The notes under the pieces were generated by a model. That model was not told where the DNA came from, did no database searches, and worked only from the letters and a program-made list of their open reading frames with translations. Made by a program: the position numbers and the translations under genes. Positions 33,089 through 41,189 of a stretch of DNA of 64,000 bases are shown piece after piece; positions within the stretch are counted from its first letter, which is position 1, and every line of letters starts with the position of its first letter. This DNA is from Candidatus Leptofilum proximum (GTDB lineage Bacteria > Chloroflexota > Anaerolineae > Promineifilales > Promineifilaceae): contig JADJXK010000001.1 in NCBI GenBank assembly GCA_016710325.1, forward strand, positions 1,674,001-1,738,000. Reading direction: 5' to 3'.

Positions 33089-35368
33089 ATGACTGACTTC
33101 ATGGATCAAAAAGGGTTGCGTGACCTGGAAGCAAAATGCATCCAGGATGAAGCGCCGCCATGCCAGGCCACCTGTCCGCTGCACGTAGACGTGCGTGGCA
33201 TTTTGGCCGCGCTGGGGCAGGGCGATTTTCTGACGGGTCGCGCCATCTTCGTCAAAAGTGTGCCGTTCCCCGGTATCATCAGCCGGATTTGTGACGAGCC
33301 GTGCCGGGGCGTGTGCCATCGTGGCAAAATTGGTGACACGATTGCTATTCGCGCGCTGGAGCAGGCGTGCCTGCCGCTGGACACGGCACGACCGCCCGTG
33401 AAGCCGCTGCCAGCCAGGGGCAAGCGGGTGGCCGTAATTGGTGGCGGGTTGAGCGGCTTAACGGCCGCTTTCGACCTGGCGCGCAAAGGCTACTCCGTGG
33501 CTCTCATTGAAGCTGCCGATCAACTGGGCGGGCGCATTTGGGACGTTCTGGAAACCACACTGCCGCGCGCGCTCATCGCCCAGGATCTGGCCGTGCTGGC
33601 CGGGTTGGACGTGGACGTGCAGCTGGAAACCACGCCCGACATCGAGGCCATGTGCACTGCCTACGACGCCGTTTACCTGGCCACCGGGCAGGCGAAGGTG
33701 ACTGTCGATCCGGTGACCTATGCCACCGATCGGCCCAATCTTTTTGCCGGGGGCAGCCTGCTGCGAGACAACTGGTCGCCCATCACTTCGATGAGCGACG
33801 GCCGTCGCGCCGCCATCTCCATAGACCGTTACCTGCAAAACGTGTCGCTCACAGCCTCGCGCAGCAACGAGGGGGCGTACGAGACAAAGCTGTACACAAA
33901 CACAGCGGGGATTAAGCTGGAAACGGCCGTATCCCTGCCTGCCACCGGCTACAGTCCAGACGAAGCCATCGCCGAAGCGCAGCGCTGCATCCAGTGCCAG
34001 TGCCTGGAATGTGTGAAGGTGTGTGAGTATCTGCAGGAGTACGGCAGCTACCCGCGCCAGTACGTGCGCAAGGTGTATAACAATTTGTCCATCGTGATGG
34101 GCGAGCGGCACGCCAACCAGTTTATCAATTCCTGCGCCACGTGTGGGTTGTGTGCGGCCGTTTGCCCCACAAACTTCGACATGGGCGCGGTGTGTAAATC
34201 GGCGCGCGGTGTCATGGTGCAGCAGAAGCGTATGCCGCCCTCGGCGCACGAGTTTGCCCTGCGCGACATGGCCTTCAGCAACAGCGACAAATTTGCCCTA
34301 TCACGCAATCAGCCAGGCACGACGACGAGTGAATACGTCTTTTTCCCTGGCTGCCAGTTGGCAGGATCATCGCCGGGGCAGGTAACGGCCGTTTACGACT
34401 ACCTGCAAGCCACTCTCAGCGGCGGCGTGGGGCTGATGTTGGGCTGCTGCGGCGCTCCCGCCGACTGGGCCGGACGCAGCGATTTGCGCGATGAGGCCCT
34501 GGCGCAGTTCCAGGCCAGCTACGAGGTGTTGGGCCGCCCGAAGGTAGTGCTGGCCTGCTCTAGCTGCTTGCAGACGTTTAAGGCACAGCTGCCGGAAGTG
34601 GAGTTGGTGTCTTTGTACACGGTGCTGGCGGAGAAGGGATTGCCGGAAACGGCCGTTCTCACGCCCACCGACGCAATCGCCATTCACGATCCCTGCACCA
34701 CGCGGTACGAAACGGCCGTGCAGGACAGTGTGCGCCATCTTGTGGACCAGTTGGGGTATGAGGTGGAGGAACTGCCGCGCAGCCGCGAAACAACAACCTG
34801 TTGTGGCTTTGGCGGGCTGATGGTGTATGCTAATCGGGATTTGGCCAAAAAAGTGGTGGCACGGCGCATCGCCGAAAGCCCGGCCGACTATGTGACCTAC
34901 TGTGCCGTCTGCCGCGATTATTTTGCCGCCCAGGGCAAACCGACGCGCCATCTGCTGGACCTGATCTTTGGCTCGACCACTAACGGCGAACGCGGGCCGG
35001 GCTTTTCGCAAAAGCATGAAAATCGCGCCCGGCTAAAACGGCAGCTGCTGCAAGAACGATGGAGTGAAACAGTGAATGGACAGGAAGAATACACCAGCAT
35101 CCGGCTGAATTTAAGCGACGAGGTTCTGGCTGTGATGGAAGATCGGCTGATTTTGGTGGAGGACGTGCAGCAGGTGATTGCCTTTGCCGAGCGGTCCGGC
35201 CAAAAGCTGCTCAGCCCGCAGTCCGGCCATTTTCTGGCTCAGTACCGGCCCAATGCGGTGACGTACTGGGTGGAATATCTGCCCGACGGCGACGGCGCTG
35301 GCGACGGCTACACAGTGTTTAACGCTTACAGCCATCGTATGGACGTGGGGGAGGGAAAACGGCCGTGA
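33089..35368 (+). CDS. FAD-dependent pyridine nucleotide-disulfide oxidoreductase with two-cluster and CCG domains
   Basis: A 759-residue fusion. Residues 20-100 are a GltD-like N-terminal Fe-S region (CQATCPLHVD, CDEPCRGVCHRG). Then comes the FAD-binding domain (RVAVIGGGLSGLTAAFDLARKG), a ferredoxin-like section (CIQCQCLECVKVCE and CATCGLCAAVCP) and two CCG domains (FFPGCQLAG...GCCGAP; HDPCTTRY...CCGFGG). It likely carries electrons between the aldehyde oxidoreductase and NAD(P) or quinones. It matches the dicluster-binding oxidoreductase that accompanies such enzymes in sulfate reducers. No ribosome site is visible, because the terminator hairpin abuts the ATG; 33101 is an alternative start. 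Confidence 0.88.
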   Translation: MTDFMDQKGLRDLEAKCIQDEAPPCQATCPLHVDVRGILAALGQGDFLTGRAIFVKSVPFPGIISRICDEPCRGVCHRGKIGDTIAIRALEQACLPLDTARPPVKPLPARGKRVAVIGGGLSGLTAAFDLARKGYSVALIEAADQLGGRIWDVLETTLPRALIAQDLAVLAGLDVDVQLETTPDIEAMCTAYDAVYLATGQAKVTVDPVTYATDRPNLFAGGSLLRDNWSPITSMSDGRRAAISIDRYLQNVSLTASRSNEGAYETKLYTNTAGIKLETAVSLPATGYSPDEAIAEAQRCIQCQCLECVKVCEYLQEYGSYPRQYVRKVYNNLSIVMGERHANQFINSCATCGLCAAVCPTNFDMGAVCKSARGVMVQQKRMPPSAHEFALRDMAFSNSDKFALSRNQPGTTTSEYVFFPGCQLAGSSPGQVTAVYDYLQATLSGGVGLMLGCCGAPADWAGRSDLRDEALAQFQASYEVLGRPKVVLACSSCLQTFKAQLPEVELVSLYTVLAEKGLPETAVLTPTDAIAIHDPCTTRYETAVQDSVRHLVDQLGYEVEELPRSRETTTCCGFGGLMVYANRDLAKKVVARRIAESPADYVTYCAVCRDYFAAQGKPTRHLLDLIFGSTTNGERGPGFSQKHENRARLKRQLLQERWSETVNGQEEYTSIRLNLSDEVLAVMEDRLILVEDVQQVIAFAERSGQKLLSPQSGHFLAQYRPNAVTYWVEYLPDGDGAGDGYTVFNAYSHRMDVGEGKRP

Positions 35369-35577
35369 ACATCAAACTCGATCTCTCCGATGCTGCCAAC
35401 TGGATTTGCGCCCGCTGCCAGGTGACGCTGGTGACCAAAAAAGTGGACGTTGCCTACCTGGGCAGCAGCTTCCCGGTGGACATGCCCGTCTGCCCGGAGT
35501 GCGGCCAGGTCTTTGTGCCGGAGGTGCTGGCCCTGGGCAAAATGGCGGAAGTGGAAAAAACGTTGGAGGATAAATAA
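35365..35577 (+). CDS. Small redox protein, DVU_1557 family
   Basis: A 70-residue protein with two CxxC pairs: WICARCQVTLVTKKVDVAYLG and PVCPECGQVFVPE, a rubredoxin/zinc-ribbon-like metal site. Its GTG start overlaps the preceding stop (GTGA), so it is coupled to the FAD/Fe-S protein and probably a small partner of it. Family name recalled from NCBI families of the D. vulgaris cluster. Confidence 0.8.
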   Translation: MNIKLDLSDAANWICARCQVTLVTKKVDVAYLGSSFPVDMPVCPECGQVFVPEVLALGKMAEVEKTLEDK

Positions 35578-35646
35578 GAAGTGAGATTGGAGACTGGAGA
35601 TTAGAGATTAGCAAAATCTCCAATCTCTAATCTCCAATCTCCTACG
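35577..35646. repeat. Self-complementary repeat (GATTGGAGA word)
   Basis: GTGAGATTGGAGACTGGAG and further units on the left; AAATCTCCAATCTCTAATC and CTCCAATCTCC on the right. Confidence 0.75.
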
Positions 35647-35654
35647 AAGCAACG

Positions 35655-36407
35655 ATGAACAAAGTTTGCAACGTCTACGAACTCCCCGGCGTGCAGCGTG
35701 TGACCGGGAATACGATCCGGCCGGGCGGGCTGGCGCTGACGCAGCGGGCGTTGGCTCTGGCGAAGCTACCTGCGGGGGCGCAGGTGTTGGATGTGGGCTG
35801 CGGGGCCGGGGCGACGTTGGATTTCTTGGCCGAATTAGGCTTGCAGATTTTAGGAATGGACCCGTCGCGGAAACTGTTGTTGCAGGGAAACGGCCGTTCT
35901 CCCCACCTCCCTCTCACTCAAGGCCGGGGCGAAACGCTGCCCTTTGCTGCTCACACCTTCGACGCCCTGCTGGCCGAATGCTGCCTCTCGCTCATGGACG
36001 ACGCGGCGACGGCGCTGGCCGAATTTGCCCGCGTGCTGCGGCCCGGCGGCACGCTGATCCTCAGCGACATGCTGGCGGGCAATCCGGCAGGCATCGCCGC
36101 GGCACGGCAGCTGCCGCTTTCCTGCTGCGTCAGCGGGGCGTTCAGCCAGGCGCAAATTGAGGCGCTGCTGGCTGAGGCCGGGTTTGCCATCTCCTATTGG
36201 GAAGACAACAAAGAAGCGCTCAAACAGCTAACGGTGCAAATCATTTGGGAGTATGGCTCGCTGGCCAACTTTTGGGGGTGTGCGGGGGAGGACGGGATGG
36301 GGGTGGAAACGGCCGTTTCCACCCTCAAACCCGGCTACTTCCTCCTCCTGGCAAAGAAAAATGGCCACAGAGGGCACAGAGAACACGGAGAAAAAGAAAA
36401 GCTCTAA
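35655..36407 (+). CDS. trsM: Class I SAM methyltransferase, TrsM/DVU_1556-like
   Basis: A 250-residue methyltransferase with the SAM site VLDVGCGAGATLDFLAELGL, motif II GMDPSRKLL and FDALLAECCLSLMDD plus ARVLRPGGTLILSDML. The order in the cluster and the N-terminus (PGVQRVTGNTIRPGGLALTQRAL) fit the methyltransferase accompanying TrsS. The substrate is unknown. The last dozen or so codons (GHRGHREHGEKEKL) are read from an intergenic CACAGAG repeat, so the C-terminus has been extended by the repeat. Confidence 0.78.
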   Translation: MNKVCNVYELPGVQRVTGNTIRPGGLALTQRALALAKLPAGAQVLDVGCGAGATLDFLAELGLQILGMDPSRKLLLQGNGRSPHLPLTQGRGETLPFAAHTFDALLAECCLSLMDDAATALAEFARVLRPGGTLILSDMLAGNPAGIAAARQLPLSCCVSGAFSQAQIEALLAEAGFAISYWEDNKEALKQLTVQIIWEYGSLANFWGCAGEDGMGVETAVSTLKPGYFLLLAKKNGHRGHREHGEKEKL

Positions 36408-36429
36408 GCCCTCTGTGTTCTCTGTGGCA
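36362..36429. repeat. Self-complementary repeat, partly coding (CACAGAG word)
   Basis: GCCACAGAGGGCACAGAGAAC on the left and CCCTCTGTGTTCTCTGTGGC on the right. The left arm encodes the end of the methyltransferase. Confidence 0.75.
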
Positions 36430-36444
36430 AAAAAGGAAATCGCG

Positions 36445-36876
36445 ATGGAAGAGTTGATGCGCATGTTGGAATTGAAGCAGCAGGGTTTTTATTGCAGCCA
36501 GATTTTGCTAAGCATGGCCCTACAGGATCGGGGCGAAAGCAACCCGGCGCTGATTCGCGCGGCGCGGGCGTTGGCCGGTGGCCTGGGCTTTTCTGGTGAA
36601 ACGTGTGGTGCGCTCACTGGTGGCGCTTGCCTGCTGGGGCTGTACACAGGCAAAGGTACGCCGGACGAACCAGACAATCCTCGCCTGGACCAGATGGTGC
36701 AGGAACTGGTCATCTGGTTCAAGGAGGAGCACGGCCAGGCTTACGGCGGCATTCGCTGTGATGACATCCTGGCCGATGAACCGGCCAACATGAAATCCCG
36801 CTGCCCCAACCTGGTGCTGACAACGTACGAAAAAGCGAACGAATTGTTGGAAAAATACGAGGTAACCGGAGATTAG
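36445..36876 (+). CDS. C-GCAxxG-C-C-type redox protein, DVU_1555-like
   Basis: A 143-residue protein with the family pattern of spaced cysteines: QGFYCSQILL, GLGFSGETCGALTGGACLLGL, GIRCDDIL and SRCPNLV. Such proteins are predicted redox or metal-cluster carriers. The frame is open from 36253, but AAAGGAAA before the ATG at 36445 and the family start support the shorter form. Confidence 0.8.
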   Translation: MEELMRMLELKQQGFYCSQILLSMALQDRGESNPALIRAARALAGGLGFSGETCGALTGGACLLGLYTGKGTPDEPDNPRLDQMVQELVIWFKEEHGQAYGGIRCDDILADEPANMKSRCPNLVLTTYEKANELLEKYEVTGD

Positions 36877-36926
36877 AGATTGGAGACTGGAGATTCAACA
36901 GTCTCTAATCTCCAATCTCTAATCTA
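36869..36926. repeat. Self-complementary repeat (GATTGGAGA word)
   Basis: GGAGATTAGAGATTGGAGAC on the left, AGTCTCTAATCTCCAATCTC on the right; the left arm overlaps the last codons of the preceding gene. Confidence 0.75.
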
Positions 36927-36938
36927 CTTCTGTGGCAA

Positions 36939-38312
36939 ATGATCGATTTCCCTCCAATCTCATCCACGACAGGAAGCGTCTGCCCGGAGTGTCTGGCCGT
37001 GCTGCCAGCCGAGCGGGTACTGGGGGATGACGCAATTTATCTGCGCAAAACATGCCCGGAACATGGCACTTTTGAAACCGTGGTCTGGCGCGGTGCGGAT
37101 TTGTATGCAGGCTGGACCCGGCCGAAAGTCCCCGCTTATCCGGAGCGACCGGGAACGGCCGTAACCCGCGGCTGCCCCTACGACTGCGGCCTCTGCCCCG
37201 ACCATCGCCAGCAAACCTGCACCGCCCTGCTGGAAATCACCCAGCGCTGCAACCTGCGCTGCTCCGTTTGTTTTGCCGACGCCGCCCACCAGCCGCCGCC
37301 TGACCCCGACCTGGCGACCATCGAAAACTGGTACCGGATGCTGCTGGCCAGCAACGGCCCTTGCAACGTCCAGCTCTCCGGCGGCGAACCCACCGTGCGC
37401 CACGACCTGCCGGAGATTATTCGCCTGGGGCGGGAGTTGGGCTTTGGCTTCATCCAGATCAACACAAACGGCCTGCGCCTGGCCGAAGATCCGGCCTACG
37501 CCGCCACCCTGCGCGCCGCCGGGTTGAGTTCGGTCTTTTTGCAGTTTGACGGCACAGAGGCGGACATTTTTGAGGCGCTGCGCGGACGGCCGTTGCTTCC
37601 CCAAAAAATCGCCGCCATTCAAAACTGTGCCGCCAACGACATCGGCGTGATCTTGGTGCCGGTGCTGAAACCGGGCGTCAACGACCACAACGTCGGCGAC
37701 ATCCTCCGCTTTGCCCTGCGTTATGCCCCGGCGGTGCGCGGCGTGCACTTCCAGCCGATCAGCTACTTTGGCCGCTACCCCATCGAACCCGCCGACGCAG
37801 ATCGCCTGACCATCCCCGACGTGATGCGATTGGTAGTGGCACAGAGTGATGGGCTGGTCGCAGCTGAGGCGCTGGCCCCTGGCGGCTGCGAGAATGCGCT
37901 CTGCTCCTTCCACGGCAATTTTGTGCTGATGCCAGACGGCCGTCTGATCCCCTGGTCCAAAAACGAATCACAAAGCTGCGGCTGCCAGCCTGCCAGCGCC
38001 GCCGATGGCGCAGCCAAGGCACGGGCGTTTGTCGCCACCAACTGGATTGCCCTGGACGATGTAGCCCCGGTGTGCAGCAACCCAAGTTTGGGCAGCCCCA
38101 GTTTGGGCGAGTGGGATGTGCTCTTGCAGCGAGCCAAAACACACACCTTTTTCATCTCCGGCATGGCCTTCCAGGACGCCTGGACATTGGACTTGGAGCG
38201 GCTGCGCGACTGCTGCATTCACACCGTCAGCCCAGACGGCCGTCTCATTCCCTTTTGCGCCTATAATTTGACGGATAGAAACGGCCGTGCCCTGTACCGG
38301 GGAAAGATTTAA
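36939..38312 (+). CDS. trsS: Radical SAM protein, TrsS-like
   Basis: A 457-residue radical SAM enzyme. An N-terminal rubredoxin-like pair is VCPECLAVLPAERV...TCPEHGTF, then CPYDCGLCPDH, the SAM-cluster motif CNLRCSVCF and the glycine motif SGGEPTVR. Further cysteines near residues 315 (ENALCSFHGNF), 350 (SCGCQP) and 430 (DCCIH) suggest auxiliary clusters. The architecture recalls the MJ0619/Tes-like group and the TrsS (seleno)protein of aldehyde-oxidoreductase clusters; I see no in-frame TGA, so this is a cysteine form. The substrate is unknown. No ribosome site before the ATG. Confidence 0.8.
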   Translation: MIDFPPISSTTGSVCPECLAVLPAERVLGDDAIYLRKTCPEHGTFETVVWRGADLYAGWTRPKVPAYPERPGTAVTRGCPYDCGLCPDHRQQTCTALLEITQRCNLRCSVCFADAAHQPPPDPDLATIENWYRMLLASNGPCNVQLSGGEPTVRHDLPEIIRLGRELGFGFIQINTNGLRLAEDPAYAATLRAAGLSSVFLQFDGTEADIFEALRGRPLLPQKIAAIQNCAANDIGVILVPVLKPGVNDHNVGDILRFALRYAPAVRGVHFQPISYFGRYPIEPADADRLTIPDVMRLVVAQSDGLVAAEALAPGGCENALCSFHGNFVLMPDGRLIPWSKNESQSCGCQPASAADGAAKARAFVATNWIALDDVAPVCSNPSLGSPSLGEWDVLLQRAKTHTFFISGMAFQDAWTLDLERLRDCCIHTVSPDGRLIPFCAYNLTDRNGRALYRGKI

Positions 38313-38351
38313 CCGCGGAGGCGCGGAGTACGCAGAGTTTTTAATCTGTGG
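38312..38351. repeat. Partial repeat (GCGGAG/CGCAGAG word)
   Basis: CGCGGAGGCGCGGAGTACGCAGAG followed by ATCTGTGG; only one well-formed arm. Confidence 0.45.
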
Positions 38352-38386
38352 TTTCTGGAAAAGAACCACCTGGGTAAAATTCTCCC

Positions 38387-39685
38387 GTGATTGAGTTGAC
38401 GCCTCTCCACCCCTGGATTGCCCAAAAGACTGCCTGCGCGCCAGAAGCGTTGACGCGGGCGGTGATTGCGGCGTACCAGTTGGACAAATTGAACGAAACG
38501 CTGGCACTGTGCCGCGCGCGCAGTCCGTTTTACCGGCAAAAGTTGGCGGGACTGCCGGAAAAATTGTCTTCGCTGGCCGATTTGCAGACGCTGCCGTTTA
38601 CCACGGCCGATGATGTAAGGGAACGGCCGTTGTCCCTCCTTTGTGTTTCCCAAAGCGAGATTGCGCGGGTGGTGACGCTGGACACCTCCGGCACCAGCGG
38701 TCCTCCCAAGCGGCTCTACTTCACCACCGCTGACCAGGAGCTGACGCGTGACTTTTTCCACGTCGGCATGTCCACCTTCACCGGGGCGGGCGACCGGGTG
38801 CTGATTTTGCTGCCCGGTGAACGTCCGGGCAGCGTGGGCGATTTGCTGGCCCAGGCGCTGCCGCGATTGGAGGCCACCGGTGTTCCCCACGGGCTGGTGG
38901 CGAACGTGGCGCAAACGCTGGATGTGCTGCACCGTGAACAAGCAGCTGGCGTGGTGGGGATGCCGGTACAGGTGCTGGCGCTGGTACGAACGGCCGTTGC
39001 CCAACAAATGCCCCGTCCCCACCTCAAAAGCATCCTGCTCACCACCGATCATGTGCCCGCCGCCATTGTGCAGGCGGTGGAAGATGCGTGGGGCGGCACC
39101 GTGTACAATCATTACGGCATGACGGAGATGGGGCTGGGTGGCGGCGTGCAGTGCGCGGCGCGGACAGGCTACCACCTGCGCGAGGCGGACCTGTTTTTTG
39201 AGATTGTCGATCCGGGGACGGGGGAGCCAGTGCCGGATGGCGCGTACGGCGAGCTAGTGTTTACCACGCTGACGCGGCAGGGCATGCCGCTGATTCGCTA
39301 CCGTACGGGGGACATCAGCCGCTTTCTGCTGGGAGCGTGTGCCTGCGACACGGTGCTGCGGCGGCTGGAGACGGTGCGCTATCGCTGGCACGGCCGTTTC
39401 CCCCACACCTCAGCCAATTTCCTGACGATGGCCGACCTGGACGACACCATTTTCCCGCTGCCGGGCGTGCTGGATTTTGCCGCGTCCGTTTCGGCAACAC
39501 AGCTTCAGGTGACGGTGCAGGCAGAGGGGGTGGGGGGATTGGCAACGGCCGTTACCGAAACGATCATGAACCTGCCAGCCGTGCGCCAGTTGGGCCTGGT
39601 GGTATCGGTGCAGGTGCAGCCCGGCCGGGTCAGCCCACCCGGCAAACGCAAGCTGGCCTCGCCTGACGGAACGGCACTGGGCTAA
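38387..39685 (+). CDS. PaaK-like acyl-CoA ligase, DVU_1553 family
   Basis: A 432-residue ANL-superfamily ligase of the phenylacetate-CoA ligase type: SPFYRQKL, the phosphate loop LDTSGTSGPPKRLYFT, NHYGMTEMGLGG and LIRYRTGDIS. C-terminal lysines are in GKRKLAS. It presumably activates the acid produced by the aldehyde oxidoreductase, but the substrate is not evident. It starts with GTG, and TAAAAT ends six bases upstream, suggesting an internal leaderless promoter. Confidence 0.85.
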   Translation: MIELTPLHPWIAQKTACAPEALTRAVIAAYQLDKLNETLALCRARSPFYRQKLAGLPEKLSSLADLQTLPFTTADDVRERPLSLLCVSQSEIARVVTLDTSGTSGPPKRLYFTTADQELTRDFFHVGMSTFTGAGDRVLILLPGERPGSVGDLLAQALPRLEATGVPHGLVANVAQTLDVLHREQAAGVVGMPVQVLALVRTAVAQQMPRPHLKSILLTTDHVPAAIVQAVEDAWGGTVYNHYGMTEMGLGGGVQCAARTGYHLREADLFFEIVDPGTGEPVPDGAYGELVFTTLTRQGMPLIRYRTGDISRFLLGACACDTVLRRLETVRYRWHGRFPHTSANFLTMADLDDTIFPLPGVLDFAASVSATQLQVTVQAEGVGGLATAVTETIMNLPAVRQLGLVVSVQVQPGRVSPPGKRKLASPDGTALG

Positions 39686-40017
39686 TCTTTCGGCCAATCG
39701 GCGCCGTCGTAGTAGCGCGTGCCGCGATGGCCTTGCCGGGGAATGGGGACTGCCAGCCGCTCGCCGGGGCAGGCGACCATCACCAGGGTGCGCGGCTTGC
39801 CCGAGTCCGGGTTGACCGCCCCGCCAATCAGCTCCTTGATTTTTAAGCGGCCCACCAGCTCATCGTTGAAAATGGTGTAGACGTAATCACCCACGTTGAG
39901 TTTGGACGGCTTGCCCGCCATGTGAAACACAAACTCATCCAGGCTGCCATCATACAAACTGTCGATGCCTTCTTGACCGCGCTGGGCGGGGATTGTTTTG
40001 GTGATGCCAAAGCTCAT
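39682..40017 (-). CDS. Hypothetical protein
   Basis: A 111-residue protein: SFGITKTIPAQRGQEGIDSLYDGSLDEFVFHMAGKP at the start, then KLNVGDYVYTIFNDELVGRLKIKEL, which suggests a small beta-rich (ASCH/PUA-like) fold. AAGGAG precedes the ATG. It ends overlapping the convergent CoA ligase by four bases. No function can be assigned. Confidence 0.65.
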   Translation of the reverse strand: MSFGITKTIPAQRGQEGIDSLYDGSLDEFVFHMAGKPSKLNVGDYVYTIFNDELVGRLKIKELIGGAVNPDSGKPRTLVMVACPGERLAVPIPRQGHRGTRYYDGADWPKD

Positions 40018-40060
40018 CTTTTGCTCCTTGGTGGGTCGGATTGCCCATCCGACTTACGGT

Positions 40061-40876
40061 TTAAAGCTGTGATACGTTGCCTTCGAACTGGTTCAGCTGG
40101 GTTTGCAGGTGTGCCAGTTCGGCCCGCGTGTGCGCGATGATAGTTTGCAAGTCTTGTTTCACTGCTTCCCACCAGCTTTTGCCTTCGGCTTCTAGCTGCT
40201 GGGCTTTGCGCCACAGCTTGGCCACGTTGTCCTGGCGCAGGGCGCGGTACTGCTGCTGCACCTTGCGCTGCCGGCGCTGAATTTTCAGCAGCTGTTCGCG
40301 CAGCTTGCGAATGTGCAGGTTGTCGATGGCCGCCAGCTCGGCAACGGCCGTTGGATCCAGTTCCCCCGCCAGATTATGCAGCGCCGACACGTCCTGCCGC
40401 TCGTAGGCAATGTTGATCGAGGCCATGATGGCCGTCATGTAGGCGCGCTCAGCGCTGCCCGCGGCCAGGTCGGGATGAAAGCGGCGAGCCAGCTCGCGGT
40501 ACAACCGTTTGGCCGCTTCTTTTTCCTGCTGTGGTGTGGCCAGCTCCGGCAGGACAATTTCGTCGAAGTGGCCCGTTTCGGTGGCCGGAGGTTCGCCCTC
40601 GGGGGCAAACGGATCTGGCGCCGCCGTTTCCAGCTTCTGCTGGTGCAGCTTGAGGTGAGTGAGGCAGCTTTCCCGCTCGGCGCGCAGGGCGAGCGTTTCT
40701 TCAATCAGGTCGCCCAACTTGAGGCGGCACTGCATGCGGAACGCGTTCACGGCGGCCTGTTCCTGGGCCAGCTTGGCTTCGGCATCCAGGAGCTGCTGCC
40801 GGGCTGTTTCGAGGTCGGCCTCGATCTGTTGGCGGTTGTGGGTGGGGGTGGTTACGGCCGTTATTGCTTTCTTCAT
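40061..40876 (-). CDS. J-domain protein with flanking coiled coils
   Basis: A 271-residue protein. Residues 15-95 form a coiled coil (QQIEADLETARQQLLDAEAKLAQ). A short J-like domain around 115-160 has KEAAKRLYRELARRFHPDLAAG with the HPD tripeptide. A long C-terminal coiled coil follows (LREQLLKIQRRQRKVQQQYRAL). It probably stimulates an Hsp70 on an unknown client. There is no Gly/Phe region or zinc finger. A leaderless promoter is predicted. Confidence 0.82.
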   Translation of the reverse strand: MKKAITAVTTPTHNRQQIEADLETARQQLLDAEAKLAQEQAAVNAFRMQCRLKLGDLIEETLALRAERESCLTHLKLHQQKLETAAPDPFAPEGEPPATETGHFDEIVLPELATPQQEKEAAKRLYRELARRFHPDLAAGSAERAYMTAIMASINIAYERQDVSALHNLAGELDPTAVAELAAIDNLHIRKLREQLLKIQRRQRKVQQQYRALRQDNVAKLWRKAQQLEAEGKSWWEAVKQDLQTIIAHTRAELAHLQTQLNQFEGNVSQL

Positions 40877-40884
40877 CGCGTACG

Positions 40885-40913
40885 AGTATATGTCACTTAA
40901 GCTATCCCTTCAA
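40885..40913 (-). promoter_or_regulatory. Leaderless promoter of J-domain gene
   Basis: On the minus strand TTGAAG, exactly 17 bp, TATACT, then eight bases to the ATG, so transcription should start at or next to the start codon. Confidence 0.65.
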
Positions 40914-40952
40914 TCTGGCCCGATGCTTGGGTCCGTGAACAAATTGTCATTG

Positions 40953-41014
40953 AATTTCACGCAAAGGCGCAAAGAAGGCAAGTTTTCCCTTTGCCCTTGG
41001 CGCCTTTGCGTGAG
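40953..41014. repeat. Self-complementary repeat (GCAAAGG word)
   Basis: TCACGCAAAGGCGCAAAG and a central TTTCCC, then TTTGCCCTTGGCGCCTTTGCGTGA. Confidence 0.75.
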
Positions 41015-41176
41015 TTAATGGCTTTACCTGACGAGTTGTTCGTGAGCCCAATGCTTACATGTTTCTTAAGGGCGGCACAAAGAGGTAATTTTTCTCCTGG
41101 TCAAGCCATCTCATTGGCGAACCGGTGCGGCTGAATTTTCATCGAACTCTTCACGGAAGGGCTGTGCCAGGCAAGG

Positions 41177-41182
41177 TATACT
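41177..41182 (+). promoter_or_regulatory. -10 box of cyclase gene, leaderless
   Basis: TATACT ends seven bases before the ATG. No good -35 is visible. Confidence 0.4.
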
Positions 41183-41189
41183 AAAAATC

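Noticed and set aside
36939..38312. Selenocysteine in the TrsS-like protein
   Set aside because: Many TrsS proteins are selenoproteins, but here the frame has no internal TGA and cysteines occupy the candidate positions.
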